From Desulfobacteraceae bacterium 4572_35.2 (GTDB lineage Bacteria; Desulfobacterota; Desulfuromonadia; Desulfuromonadales; Desulfuromonadaceae), in NCBI GenBank assembly GCA_002084665.1, contig NBLY01000001.1:1-40266 (forward strand): a DNA stretch of 40,266 nt. Direction: 5' to 3'. This document shows positions 31,790 to 40,266 of the stretch, one piece after another. The notes below the pieces were generated by a model that was not told the DNA's origin, searched no databases, and was given only the letters and a program-made list of their open reading frames with translations. Numbering within the stretch: position 1 is the first letter of the stretch; the number at the start of each line of letters is the position of its first letter. The position numbers and the translations under genes were made by a program.

Positions 31790-31818
31790 AAAAGGGGACC
31801 CTATAATGGATCCCCCTC
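31790..31818 (-). terminator. Intrinsic terminator after frr
   Basis: Minus strand GGGGATCCattatagGGTCCCC followed by TTTTTTT. Confidence 0.8.
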
Positions 31819-31844
31819 AAAAACAAAAACAGCCACGATGGTGA

Positions 31845-32402
31845 TTAAACTTCCATCAACTCCTGTTCTTTATCTGCGACAACTTGTTCACTTTTCTTAA
31901 CATAAGAATCGGTGAGATCCTGGCAACTCTTCTCACTGCGCTTCAAATCGTCTTCAGTGATCTCTTTATCTTTTTCGAGCTTTTTCAATGCCTCGTTAGC
32001 ATCGCGACGAGCACTGCGGATACTGATCTTAGCATCTTCACACTTACTTTTAACAAGCTTAACCATCTCCTTACGACGATCTTCTGTCAAAGGTGGAATA
32101 TTAATACGAATCAGCTCACCATCAGATGAAGGTGTTAATCCGAGATCAGATTTATAGATCGCTTTTTCAATTTCAGGAAGAAGTGTTTTCTCCCACGGTT
32201 GAATTGTAATTAAACGCGCCTCAGGGACTGCTAATGTTGCAACTGAAGACAGCGGTGAAGGCGTTCCATAATAATCAACACGAACACCATCAAGCAATGA
32301 GATAGAAGCGCGACCTGTGCGTGCCTTACTCAGCTCACGACGCAGTGCTTCAATTGCCTTTTTCATCAACTGTTCTGCTTTATCAAGCGTGTCCTTAACC
32401 AT
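31845..32402 (-). CDS. frr: Ribosome recycling factor
   Basis: [60 protein letters not shown]. Confidence 0.97.
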   Translation of the reverse strand: MVKDTLDKAEQLMKKAIEALRRELSKARTGRASISLLDGVRVDYYGTPSPLSSVATLAVPEARLITIQPWEKTLLPEIEKAIYKSDLGLTPSSDGELIRINIPPLTEDRRKEMVKLVKSKCEDAKISIRSARRDANEALKKLEKDKEITEDDLKRSEKSCQDLTDSYVKKSEQVVADKEQELMEV

Positions 32403-32406
32403 AGCA

Positions 32407-33132
32407 CTATTCTCCTTTGACGATTGTACCGATTGATTCCCCCATAAGAACCTTCACTATATTCCCCGGTTGGGTCATATTGAAAACAATAATGGGGAGG
32501 TCGTTATCCATGCACAATGATGTTGCTGTTGCATCCATCACCTGCAACCCTTTTTGTAGCACATCTAAGTACGACAAAGAATCATACTTGACAGCTGAAG
32601 GATCTTTGGCCGGATCAGCATTATAAACACCATCAACCTTAGTTGCCTTAAGAATAACTTCAGCACCAATTTCCATTGCTCGCAAGCTCGCTGCCGTATC
32701 TGTGGTAAAATATGGATTACCCGTTCCTGCAGCAAAGATGACTACACGACCTTTTTCAAGATGACGTACCGCACGGCGACGTATATATGGTTCAGCTATC
32801 TCGCGCATTTCAATTGCCGACTGAACACGAGTTTTAACGCCAACGGTTTCGAGAGCATCTTGCAGCGCAAGACTATTCATTACTGTTGCCAACATACCCA
32901 TGTAATCAGCACTTGCGCGATCCATACCAGCTGAAGATGCTGCTAAACCACGGAAGATATTACCACCACCGATCACCAGAGAAACTTGGATACCTAACGC
33001 TACAACATCACGAATCTCACCAGCAATTCCAGTGATTATCTCAGGGTCGATACCGTAACCATTGTTTCCAGCCAAGGCCTCACCACTGAGTTTGAGTAAA
33101 ATCTTACGAAATGCAGGTTTAGCAACAATCAT
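32407..33132 (-). CDS. pyrH: UMP kinase
   Basis: [55 protein letters not shown]. Confidence 0.97.
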   Translation of the reverse strand: MIVAKPAFRKILLKLSGEALAGNNGYGIDPEIITGIAGEIRDVVALGIQVSLVIGGGNIFRGLAASSAGMDRASADYMGMLATVMNSLALQDALETVGVKTRVQSAIEMREIAEPYIRRRAVRHLEKGRVVIFAAGTGNPYFTTDTAASLRAMEIGAEVILKATKVDGVYNADPAKDPSAVKYDSLSYLDVLQKGLQVMDATATSLCMDNDLPIIVFNMTQPGNIVKVLMGESIGTIVKGE

Positions 33133-33219
33133 AGTCAGCCTACCTTTTTATGCCTACACCTGTGAGTCAAGGGCGAATAAAATCTACCGTCATTCGACTC
33201 ACCGATTCAGGCTGTTTAA

Positions 33220-34131
33220 TTACTTTGTAAGTGAAGCAACCTCAGCAGCGAAATCGTCAACACGTTTTTCAATACCCTCACCGAGCATGTAACGAGTGTA
33301 ACCGGTCAATGTCACTTCAGCACCGATCTCTTTGCCTAGGTTTTCAAGAACCTTGTTGATCTTCTGATCAGGATCAATCACAAATGCTTGCTCGATCAGA
33401 CAGATCTCACCGAAGAACTTATTGATTTGACCAACAATAATTTTATCGACTATGTTCTCAGGCTTGCCACTCTCAATCGCCTTGACACGCATGATCTCTT
33501 TTTCTTTTGCCACCACATCAGCGGGAACCTCATCACGACACAAATACTGAGGCGCTGCGGCGGCCACATGCATTGCTAATTGACGTGCGATGGTTGCAAC
33601 AGCATCGTTAGGCTTTTCAGTTGTCAACTCAAGAACAACACCAATCTTACCGCCACCATGTACATAAGACTCAACAACGCCACTGGTTACTGCATGACGA
33701 GCAAAACGGCGAATATTAATATTTTCACCAATTGTTGAGATCTGATGGGTCAGCTCTTCTGCAACAGTACGATCTGTGTTAGGGAATGCCGCCTGTTGTA
33801 ACGCATCCATATCAGCAGGAGCTGTTTCCGCAACAACCTGAGCAACACCACTAGCAAAACCACAAAATTCAGCGTTCTTAGCAACAAAGTCAGTTTCAGC
33901 ATTAACTTCAACAATCACACCAACGGTGTTAGAACCGGCCGCTGCGATAGAACCTTCAGCAGCAACACGGTTAGACTTTTTAGCTGCCGCAGACAGACCT
34001 TTTTTACGCAAGAAATCAACAGCATCATCAATATTACCGTCAGTTTCAGTTAATGCCTTCTTACAATCCATCATCCCTGCGCCAGTTTTACCGCGAAGTT
34101 CTGCAACCATTGAAGCTGTAATTTTAGCCAT
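33220..34131 (-). CDS. tsf: Elongation factor Ts
   Basis: ITASMVAELRGKTGAGMMDCKKALTETDGNIDDAVDFLRKKGLSAAAKKSNRVAAEG. Confidence 0.97.
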   Translation of the reverse strand: MAKITASMVAELRGKTGAGMMDCKKALTETDGNIDDAVDFLRKKGLSAAAKKSNRVAAEGSIAAAGSNTVGVIVEVNAETDFVAKNAEFCGFASGVAQVVAETAPADMDALQQAAFPNTDRTVAEELTHQISTIGENINIRRFARHAVTSGVVESYVHGGGKIGVVLELTTEKPNDAVATIARQLAMHVAAAAPQYLCRDEVPADVVAKEKEIMRVKAIESGKPENIVDKIIVGQINKFFGEICLIEQAFVIDPDQKINKVLENLGKEIGAEVTLTGYTRYMLGEGIEKRVDDFAAEVASLTK

Positions 34132-34209
34132 GATCTTTATCTCCCTACCTGCTCATCAGTAAATGAGCCAAGTCATTTATACAAATCAAAAGTAAACCAC
34201 TGTAAACGT

Positions 34210-34240
34210 GAAAAAAGCGACCAACATTGTGGTCGCTCTT
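34210..34240 (-). terminator. Hairpin terminator between rpsB and tsf
   Basis: AGCGACCacaatgttGGTCGCT followed by TTTTTT on the minus strand. Confidence 0.75.
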
Positions 34241-34263
34241 AACCATACAATGAACTCGCCGTA

Positions 34264-35022
34264 TTAAGCCTCTTTAGCTGCTACCTCAACTTCAGGAGCT
34301 ACATCAGCACCTTCGTTGTCAGTTGCCGCTGCAGCCTCACGAGCTTGAATCCCCTCAAGTGTCGCTTCAGCCATACTTGAGACAAAGAGACGAATCGCAC
34401 GAATCGCATCATCATTACCAGGGATGATATGATCAATCTCATCTGGATCACAGTTGGTATCAACAACAGCAACAACAGGAATACCAAGCTTCTTTGCTTC
34501 ACAAACAGCAATCGCTTCTTTTTTTGGATCAATAACGAACATCGCACCAGGAAGTTTTGTCATCCCCTTGATACCACCAAGGTTTTTCTCAAGCTTAATT
34601 CTTTGACGCTCAAGTTGGAGACACTCTTTCTTGGTCAACAATTCAAAAGTTCCATCTTCGGCCATCGCTTCAATTTTCTTGAGACGATCGATGCTACCTT
34701 TAATTGTAGCGAAGTTTGTCAACATGCCACCTAACCAGCGGTTGTTAACAAAAAATTGGCCAGAACGTAGTGCTTCTTCACGAATGGTATCTTGAGCTTG
34801 CTTTTTAGTACCAACAAAAAGGATGCTATCGCCATTTTCAGCAACACCTTTAATGAAGTTACAAGCAGAACGGAAATAACGAACCGTTTTTTGTAGATCA
34901 ATAATATAGATGCCGTTACGAGCACCAAAAATATAAGGTTTCATTTTTGGGTTCCAACGCTTGGTCTGGTGACCGAAGTGTACACCCGCTTCGAGCAGTT
35001 GCTTCATAGTAATCTTAGGCAT
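34264..35022 (-). CDS. rpsB: 30S ribosomal protein S2
   Basis: [41 protein letters not shown]. Confidence 0.97.
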   Translation of the reverse strand: MPKITMKQLLEAGVHFGHQTKRWNPKMKPYIFGARNGIYIIDLQKTVRYFRSACNFIKGVAENGDSILFVGTKKQAQDTIREEALRSGQFFVNNRWLGGMLTNFATIKGSIDRLKKIEAMAEDGTFELLTKKECLQLERQRIKLEKNLGGIKGMTKLPGAMFVIDPKKEAIAVCEAKKLGIPVVAVVDTNCDPDEIDHIIPGNDDAIRAIRLFVSSMAEATLEGIQAREAAAATDNEGADVAPEVEVAAKEA

Positions 35023-35150
35023 TTTTATTTCCTCTCACTGTGGTTAATCGTCCGCTCCCAATTTGTATATGCTATACCGTCGTAATCCACCCAATGTGGA
35101 CACCACACTTCGGCACATGGGAACGTGTGTCGTTGTTGACATATCGGGCC

Positions 35151-35179
35151 TTGATAACATAGCCCCATGGGCTTCGCAA
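35151..35179 (-). promoter_or_regulatory. Possible promoter for rpsB
   Basis: Minus strand TTGCGA (35179-35174), 17-nt spacer, TATCAA (35156-35151). Confidence 0.3.
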
Positions 35180-35236
35180 GGAAAAAGAAAGCAGCGGTTT
35201 ACATTTACATACGATCTGTACTACCATCCGCCCGTT

Positions 35237-36418
35237 ATGACATCTTATCGAATCAAATCATATATAGCCCGCGAAGTGATAACCCCCTTTATTTTGGGAA
35301 TTATTCTCTTCACATTCGTTCTGTTACTTAGTCGTTTACTAAAGTTAATTGAACTGATTGTAGATAAGGGCGTACCCTTTGCAGAAATATTTGCCATTTT
35401 TGCGTCATTGGTGCCATCTTTTTTTGTCATCACGGTGCCACTGTCTTTTCTACTAGCGATCATCATTGCATTTGGTCGTTTATCCGCCGACAGTGAAATT
35501 GTTGCCATGAAAGCGGCAGGGCTAAGTTTATATCACCTCGCTCAACCCGTGGTCATCCTCTCACTCTTTGTTTGCTTATTTACTGCGGGTTTGACTTTCT
35601 ACGGCGAACCCTATGGACGTGCTAACTTGCGCCAACAGCTAATCGACATGGCGTTCAGCAAAGCTGCCGTTGCCGTCACCCCACAGGTTTTCAACGAAGA
35701 GATTGAAGGTTTGGTTCTTTACGCCAACAAAGTTGAACCTGAAACAGGTCAATTATCAGGCGTATTTATCTCCGATAATCGCATGGGAGCAACGCCATCG
35801 GTTATTACAGCGCGGCGTGGCTTGATCTATCCAGACAAAGTTGATGGCAAACTGTTGATGCACCTAGAGCAAGGCGCCATTCATCGGCTACAGCAGCAAA
35901 AAGATCAAGACAGCTATCAACTCGTTCATTTTGACCGCTACGACATCAACCTGTCTCTCTCAGATCAAGCGAGTAAGGGCGATGTAAAAGCCCTTAAGGC
36001 GCAAGAGATGACCACTGTACAACTGTTAAAACAGATCAAACAACCTGACGAAGAAAAAAAGTTAGATTATACTGTTGAACTTTTAGAACGAGCGATTTTA
36101 CCTCTGTCACCGCTTATCTTTTCTCTGGTCGCCATCCCGCTAGGTATTCGCTCCCATCGCTCAAACAAAGGCGGCGGCTTTGCTGTTGCGTTATTTGTTT
36201 TCTTAACCTATTACCTACTACTATCAATGAGTAAAACAATGGTCATAGAAAACGGCTGGCCTCTTCTCGTCACCATGTTGAGCCCCACTGTTGTTTTCTT
36301 TTTGTTCAGTGGTGCTCTGCTTTATTTCGCCGCCAAAGAACAACAGATGCCAGGACAGAAGTTGATGGCAAAAATCATGGACAAAATTATAGTTCGCTAT
36401 TTTTCTGGGAAAAAATAA
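35237..36418 (+). CDS. lptF: LPS export permease LptF
   Basis: MTSYRIKSYIAREVITPFILGIILFTFVLLLSRLLKLIELIVDKGVP; YjgP/YjgQ fold; ORF track start 35063, the family start fits ATG 35237. Confidence 0.9.
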   Translation: MTSYRIKSYIAREVITPFILGIILFTFVLLLSRLLKLIELIVDKGVPFAEIFAIFASLVPSFFVITVPLSFLLAIIIAFGRLSADSEIVAMKAAGLSLYHLAQPVVILSLFVCLFTAGLTFYGEPYGRANLRQQLIDMAFSKAAVAVTPQVFNEEIEGLVLYANKVEPETGQLSGVFISDNRMGATPSVITARRGLIYPDKVDGKLLMHLEQGAIHRLQQQKDQDSYQLVHFDRYDINLSLSDQASKGDVKALKAQEMTTVQLLKQIKQPDEEKKLDYTVELLERAILPLSPLIFSLVAIPLGIRSHRSNKGGGFAVALFVFLTYYLLLSMSKTMVIENGWPLLVTMLSPTVVFFLFSGALLYFAAKEQQMPGQKLMAKIMDKIIVRYFSGKK

Positions 36419-36422
36419 TTCT

Positions 36423-37505
36423 GTGACACTTATCAATCGTTACATACTGACCACTTTTACAAAAATTACCAGCTTATCCCTTGCAGCATTTGTCGGGATC
36501 TATCTACTGGTTGATTTCTTTGAAAAAGTGGATGACTTTCTCGAACACCAAGCTGCGGCACAGTACTACTTCACCTACTTCATCTGTAAAACGCCGCTCA
36601 TCATCTCTCAAGTACTACCGTTAACAATTTTGATGGGTGTCTTTCTCACACTCGGTGGTTTGACTAAGAGCAACGAACTCACTGCCATTCGCGCTGGCGG
36701 AATCAGCATTTTTAAAGTCATTACGCCACTACTCATCGCGGCAACACTACTCTCTGGAGTAAACTTTGCTCTCAATGAATATCTCGTGCCCGCAGGAACC
36801 CGGACAGCAAATCATATCCTACGGACAGAGGTTAAGGGCAAAACAACCACTTTGACAAAACGTGACAATGTGTGGTTTAGAGACAACGACGCGCTCTACC
36901 ATATCGATCTGGTTATCGCCGAAAAGAAACAACTTCACGGTGTAACCATGTATCAATTCGATCAGCAATTACAGATCACCAACAGAATTGATGCCGTTGA
37001 TGCTATTTACCGTGACGAAAGCTGGAGGTCTACCTCTGCCACAGTACGTCAGTTTTCACCGACAACTCGCCAGCTCACCGCTGAAGACAACAGCACAGAC
37101 CTGATTCTACCATTGAGTAAAGCACCTGAAGACTTCGGCACCAGTGCGGGCAAGAACGATGAGCTTAATTTTTCCCAACTGCGCCACCTGAGCCAGCGCA
37201 TGCAACAGGAGGGTTTAGATGTAACCCGCTACCGTGTTGATATGTTTTCTCGCCTAGCGACCCCGTTAGCGTGTCTTATTATGGCCTTTGTCGCCATCCC
37301 TTTTGCATTACAAAAAAGTCGCAATGTAAATTTGGCTCTCGGCATCTCAATTAGCGTTCTTATTGGCGTAGCATTCTTCATCGTTCAATCGACGCTTATT
37401 GCTTTGGGTTACTCAGGAGCACTGCCACCATTTATCGCAGCATGGTCAGCGAACATCATCTTTTTGCTATTCGGCCTATTCCTTATCCTGTCAACTCGTG
37501 ACTAA
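36423..37505 (+). CDS. lptG: LPS export permease LptG
   Basis: LINRYILTTFTKITSLSLAAFVGIYLLVDFFEKVDDFLEH; NELTAIRAGGISIFKVITPLL. Confidence 0.93.
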   Translation: MTLINRYILTTFTKITSLSLAAFVGIYLLVDFFEKVDDFLEHQAAAQYYFTYFICKTPLIISQVLPLTILMGVFLTLGGLTKSNELTAIRAGGISIFKVITPLLIAATLLSGVNFALNEYLVPAGTRTANHILRTEVKGKTTTLTKRDNVWFRDNDALYHIDLVIAEKKQLHGVTMYQFDQQLQITNRIDAVDAIYRDESWRSTSATVRQFSPTTRQLTAEDNSTDLILPLSKAPEDFGTSAGKNDELNFSQLRHLSQRMQQEGLDVTRYRVDMFSRLATPLACLIMAFVAIPFALQKSRNVNLALGISISVLIGVAFFIVQSTLIALGYSGALPPFIAAWSANIIFLLFGLFLILSTRD

Positions 37506-37521
37506 CAACATGGCAACTCTT

Positions 37522-39175
37522 CTACTGGAAACAGTTGTGGCCAAAATCTTTTATCTGTAACTGCAGCGTCTCACGTCCGCGCCAACAGTTTAACGATAAA
37601 GTAAACAGTATATCAACGGGCTCACTTAACTCAGCGAAACGTTCGGCAAGGCCAAAAGCGATACACGGATGACTATAGCCATCCTGCTGAACCGACATAC
37701 GCACATGCTTGTCAGCCACAATGGCTGGCTTTTGGGCCCGCACACCACGACACACCAATAGCGGCTCAGGATTACCGTTACCAAAAGGCGCTAGAGCTTG
37801 TATCTCATCGTATAATTTTCGGTCAATATCCTCGAGCAACACCTCAGCATCATAATGGCGAACAGGGATTAAATCCTCTTCGGCCAATTCCAGCTGCCCA
37901 TAGTGCTCAAATGCAGCGGAAAATAACTCTATTGCTGCCTGATCAATGGATAACCCCGCCGCATATTGATGGCCACCATAACCAAGCAGATGCTCGCCGC
38001 AGTGTTGAAACCCTTTAAAAAGATGAAAACCGCGTATCGAACGTGCTGACCCCTTACCGCAGCCATTATCCAATGCGATCAACACCACTGGACGGTGAAA
38101 TCGTTCAACCAGCCGACTGGCGACAATACCTATCACCCCAGCATGCCAACGGCTATCAGCTAACACAATCGTCCGCTGATCATCTAAAAGCTCGTCAGTA
38201 ACACGTTCCAACGCTTGTTGCAGAACTTGACGTTCAATGGTTTGTCGTTGACCATTGAAACCATTTAGAGCCTCAGCCAAGCGATTAGCATGCTGCTCCT
38301 CACGACTGAGCAGCAACTCGACACCTAATGCAGCATCTTCCAAACGCCCAGCAGCGTTGAGCCGAGGCCCCAGCTTAAAGCCGACAACACCAGCACTCAT
38401 CCGTTGGACAGCGGCAACATCCTTAAGAGCCTTAACCCCTATTCGCTCACCACGATCTAACAAACGCAATCCAACCTGTACCAGCACTCGATTAACGCCA
38501 TGCAATGGCACAAGGTCAGCAATTGTTCCCATGGCAACCAGATCAAGAAGATAACGAATATCAGGCTCAGAAGTAGGTCCCTTACCTAACTGACGAAGAG
38601 ATACAAGAGTGGGCAACCGGCAGGGTGTCTAACGGTTGATGATGATCTGTGATAATTAAATCGATACCTAATTGAGACGCAAGGGCCGCTTCATCAATGG
38701 CTGTGATACCGCAATCAACTGACAATAACAGGGTGACATTATCCTCATCAGCTTGGCGAATCGCTTGTTCTGATAAGCCATAGCCATCACGCATCCGCAA
38801 TGGGATATGGTAGTCAACCTCGGCACCAAACAGAGTCAATGCTTCAACAAGGATCGCTGTCCCTGTAATGCCATCGACATCGTAATCGCCATGAACAGCC
38901 ATCCGTTCACCTGCTTCAAGCGCAATAACCAGTCGTGCGACGGCCTGTTCCATCCCTGCGAGCAGAAAAGGATCGGGCAAAGATGACAACGATCCAGTTA
39001 AAAAGGAACTGGCTTCATCACAGTTGGCAATACCGCGTAGTGCCAACAGATGACACACCAAAGGTGAACGCTGCAAGGTGGTCGGCCACGCTGTGACATC
39101 TACACCATCAGCGATCGTTCTCTGTGCCCATCGTTGTTCTAAAACTGGTTTCATCACCCCTCCTACACCAAACAA
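37522..39175 (-). pseudogene. recJ: Single-stranded-DNA exonuclease RecJ, split into two frames
   Basis: N-terminal ORF 38582-39175 (HGDYDVDGITGTAILVEAL, VDCGITAIDEA, IITDHHQPLDTLP) and C-terminal ORF 37522-38616 (LLDLVAMGTIADLVPL, GPRLNAAGRLEDA, GYGGHQYAAGL); switch at ~38605-38612. Confidence 0.9.
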
Positions 39176-39176
39176 A

Positions 39177-39206
39177 ATAAGGCCGGAAAACCGGCCTTAT
39201 TTTAAT
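39177..39206. terminator. Bidirectional terminator between the TPR gene and recJ
   Basis: aataAGGCCGGaaaaCCGGCCTtatttt. Confidence 0.85.
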
Positions 39207-39230
39207 CATCTGTCATGTCAAACTACTGAA

Positions 39231-39806
39231 TCACTGTGGCATCCGTGTATCAACACCAACACGCATTTGATCAAGTTCTCTCCGTACGCTCTCTGCACTT
39301 TCCCCTTGAGGGTCGCGTTGCAGATAACGATTCCATGCTTCGATAGCTTTGGGAGAATCATTGAGATCATAGCGATAGACAATACCAAGATTGTAAACAC
39401 TGTGAATATGATTCGGATCAATATCAGCCGCACGACTAAAGTTTTCAACCGCCCGATCGTACCAACCCAAGCGACGAAACATCACCCCTTGATCAGTCAG
39501 AAGATCAACATCATTAGGATGCAATTCCAAAGCTTTACCATAGGCTTTGACCGCTTCCATAGGCTGACTGGCATCAAAATAATGGTGCGCTAATTGAACC
39601 CAAGCATTAAAGTTATTCGGCTCATTGGCCACAAGACTATTGAGAAGATCAAGCTGACTGTTGCCAGATATTGCTTGCTGAGCCGAAACCGCTTGCCCTG
39701 CAACCTGAACCGTCTGATTTTTCTTGGCGTCACCAATCACTAAACCGACAAGTAGTCCAGCAACAAATGCGACACCAGCGATCAACCATAATTCTTTATT
39801 TTTCAT
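39231..39806 (-). CDS. TPR-repeat protein with N-terminal membrane anchor
   Basis: LWLIAGVAFVAGLLVGLVIG anchor; AVKAYGKALELHPNDVDLLTDQGVMFRRLGWYDRAVENFSRAADIDPNHIHSVYNLGIVYRY. Confidence 0.88.
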   Translation of the reverse strand: MKNKELWLIAGVAFVAGLLVGLVIGDAKKNQTVQVAGQAVSAQQAISGNSQLDLLNSLVANEPNNFNAWVQLAHHYFDASQPMEAVKAYGKALELHPNDVDLLTDQGVMFRRLGWYDRAVENFSRAADIDPNHIHSVYNLGIVYRYDLNDSPKAIEAWNRYLQRDPQGESAESVRRELDQMRVGVDTRMPQ

Positions 39807-39831
39807 CAGCTTACCCTCTCGTTAGCCATCT

Positions 39832-40266
39832 CTATTGTGCCGAAGAAGATTCTTTTTTACGTGAATCCCACACAATCAGTAATGGACTCGCCACAAAGAT
39901 CGAAGAATAAGTTCCGACTAATACGCCAACTAACAATGCAAAAGCAAAGTTATGAATCACGCCACCACCAAAAATGAACAGTGCTAAAACAACCAGCAAT
40001 GTCGTTGTTGAGGTGAGAATGGTACGAGACAGTGTTTCGTTAATGCTGCGATTTACCGTAAAGGCAAAGCCTGAATCGATATGCTTACCCATGTTTTCAC
40101 GAATACGGTCATAAACAATGATGGTATCGTTCAGTGAGTAACCAATGATCGCCAAAAAAGCGGCAATAATGGGCAGGTCAATCTCTTTACCGAACAACGA
40201 GAAAGCACCTAAAGTAAGCAGTACATCATGCAACAAAGCTAGAATCGCACCGACGGCGAAACGGAA
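39832..40266 (-). CDS. secF: Protein translocase subunit SecF (C-terminal part, runs off the window)
   Basis: [84 protein letters not shown]. Confidence 0.95.
   Translation of the reverse strand, partial: FRFAVGAILALLHDVLLTLGAFSLFGKEIDLPIIAAFLAIIGYSLNDTIIVYDRIRENMGKHIDSGFAFTVNRSINETLSRTILTSTTTLLVVLALFIFGGGVIHNFAFALLVGVLVGTYSSIFVASPLLIVWDSRKKESSSAQ

Noticed and set aside
35063-35236. N-terminal 58 residues of the tracked lptF ORF (MYMLYRRNPPNVDTT…)
   Set aside because: LptF family proteins begin near MTSYRIKSYIAREVITPF; the upstream part overlaps the rpsB promoter/leader.
1-40266. CRISPR arrays, defence systems, phage or integrase modules
   Set aside because: No regular repeat-spacer pattern and no ORF with recognisable defence or phage functions was seen.

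Overview
The window looks like core genome of a Desulfuromonadales-type bacterium. This is inferred from gene content and synteny. Most genes are on the minus strand. Left part: acuI-like oxidoreductase, a DUF1015 gene, a YkgJ-type Cys-cluster protein, a J-domain protein, an ABC-F ATPase, a precorrin-2 dehydrogenase-like protein, an HDOD/chemoreceptor/CheW cluster, then leuA-leuC-leuD-leuB-asd-asd-like-truA-rplM-rpsI-argC. Right part: ilvD-ilvB-ilvH-psd-pssA, then tsaB, rseP, dxr, cdsA, uppS, frr, pyrH, tsf, rpsB, divergent lptF-lptG, recJ, a TPR protein and the end of secF. A clear T-box leader with a CUC (Leu) specifier precedes leuA. I found no CRISPR array, rRNA, tRNA, intact transposon or convincing new multi-gene system. 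Points worth a second look: (1) a dispersed palindromic intergenic repeat with IS/MITE-like ends, two full copies plus one end at the window edge; (2) three unrelated conserved genes (DUF1015, ilvB, recJ) that each appear to lack a short internal segment, two with frame loss; (3) an Asd paralogue that has lost the catalytic Cys and His, next to an intact Asd of another subtype; (4) a chemoreceptor with a periplasmic CXXCH haem motif; (5) a probable ATT start codon for cdsA; (6) no ilvC at its usual place. All homology statements come from reading the translations by eye. No search was run.
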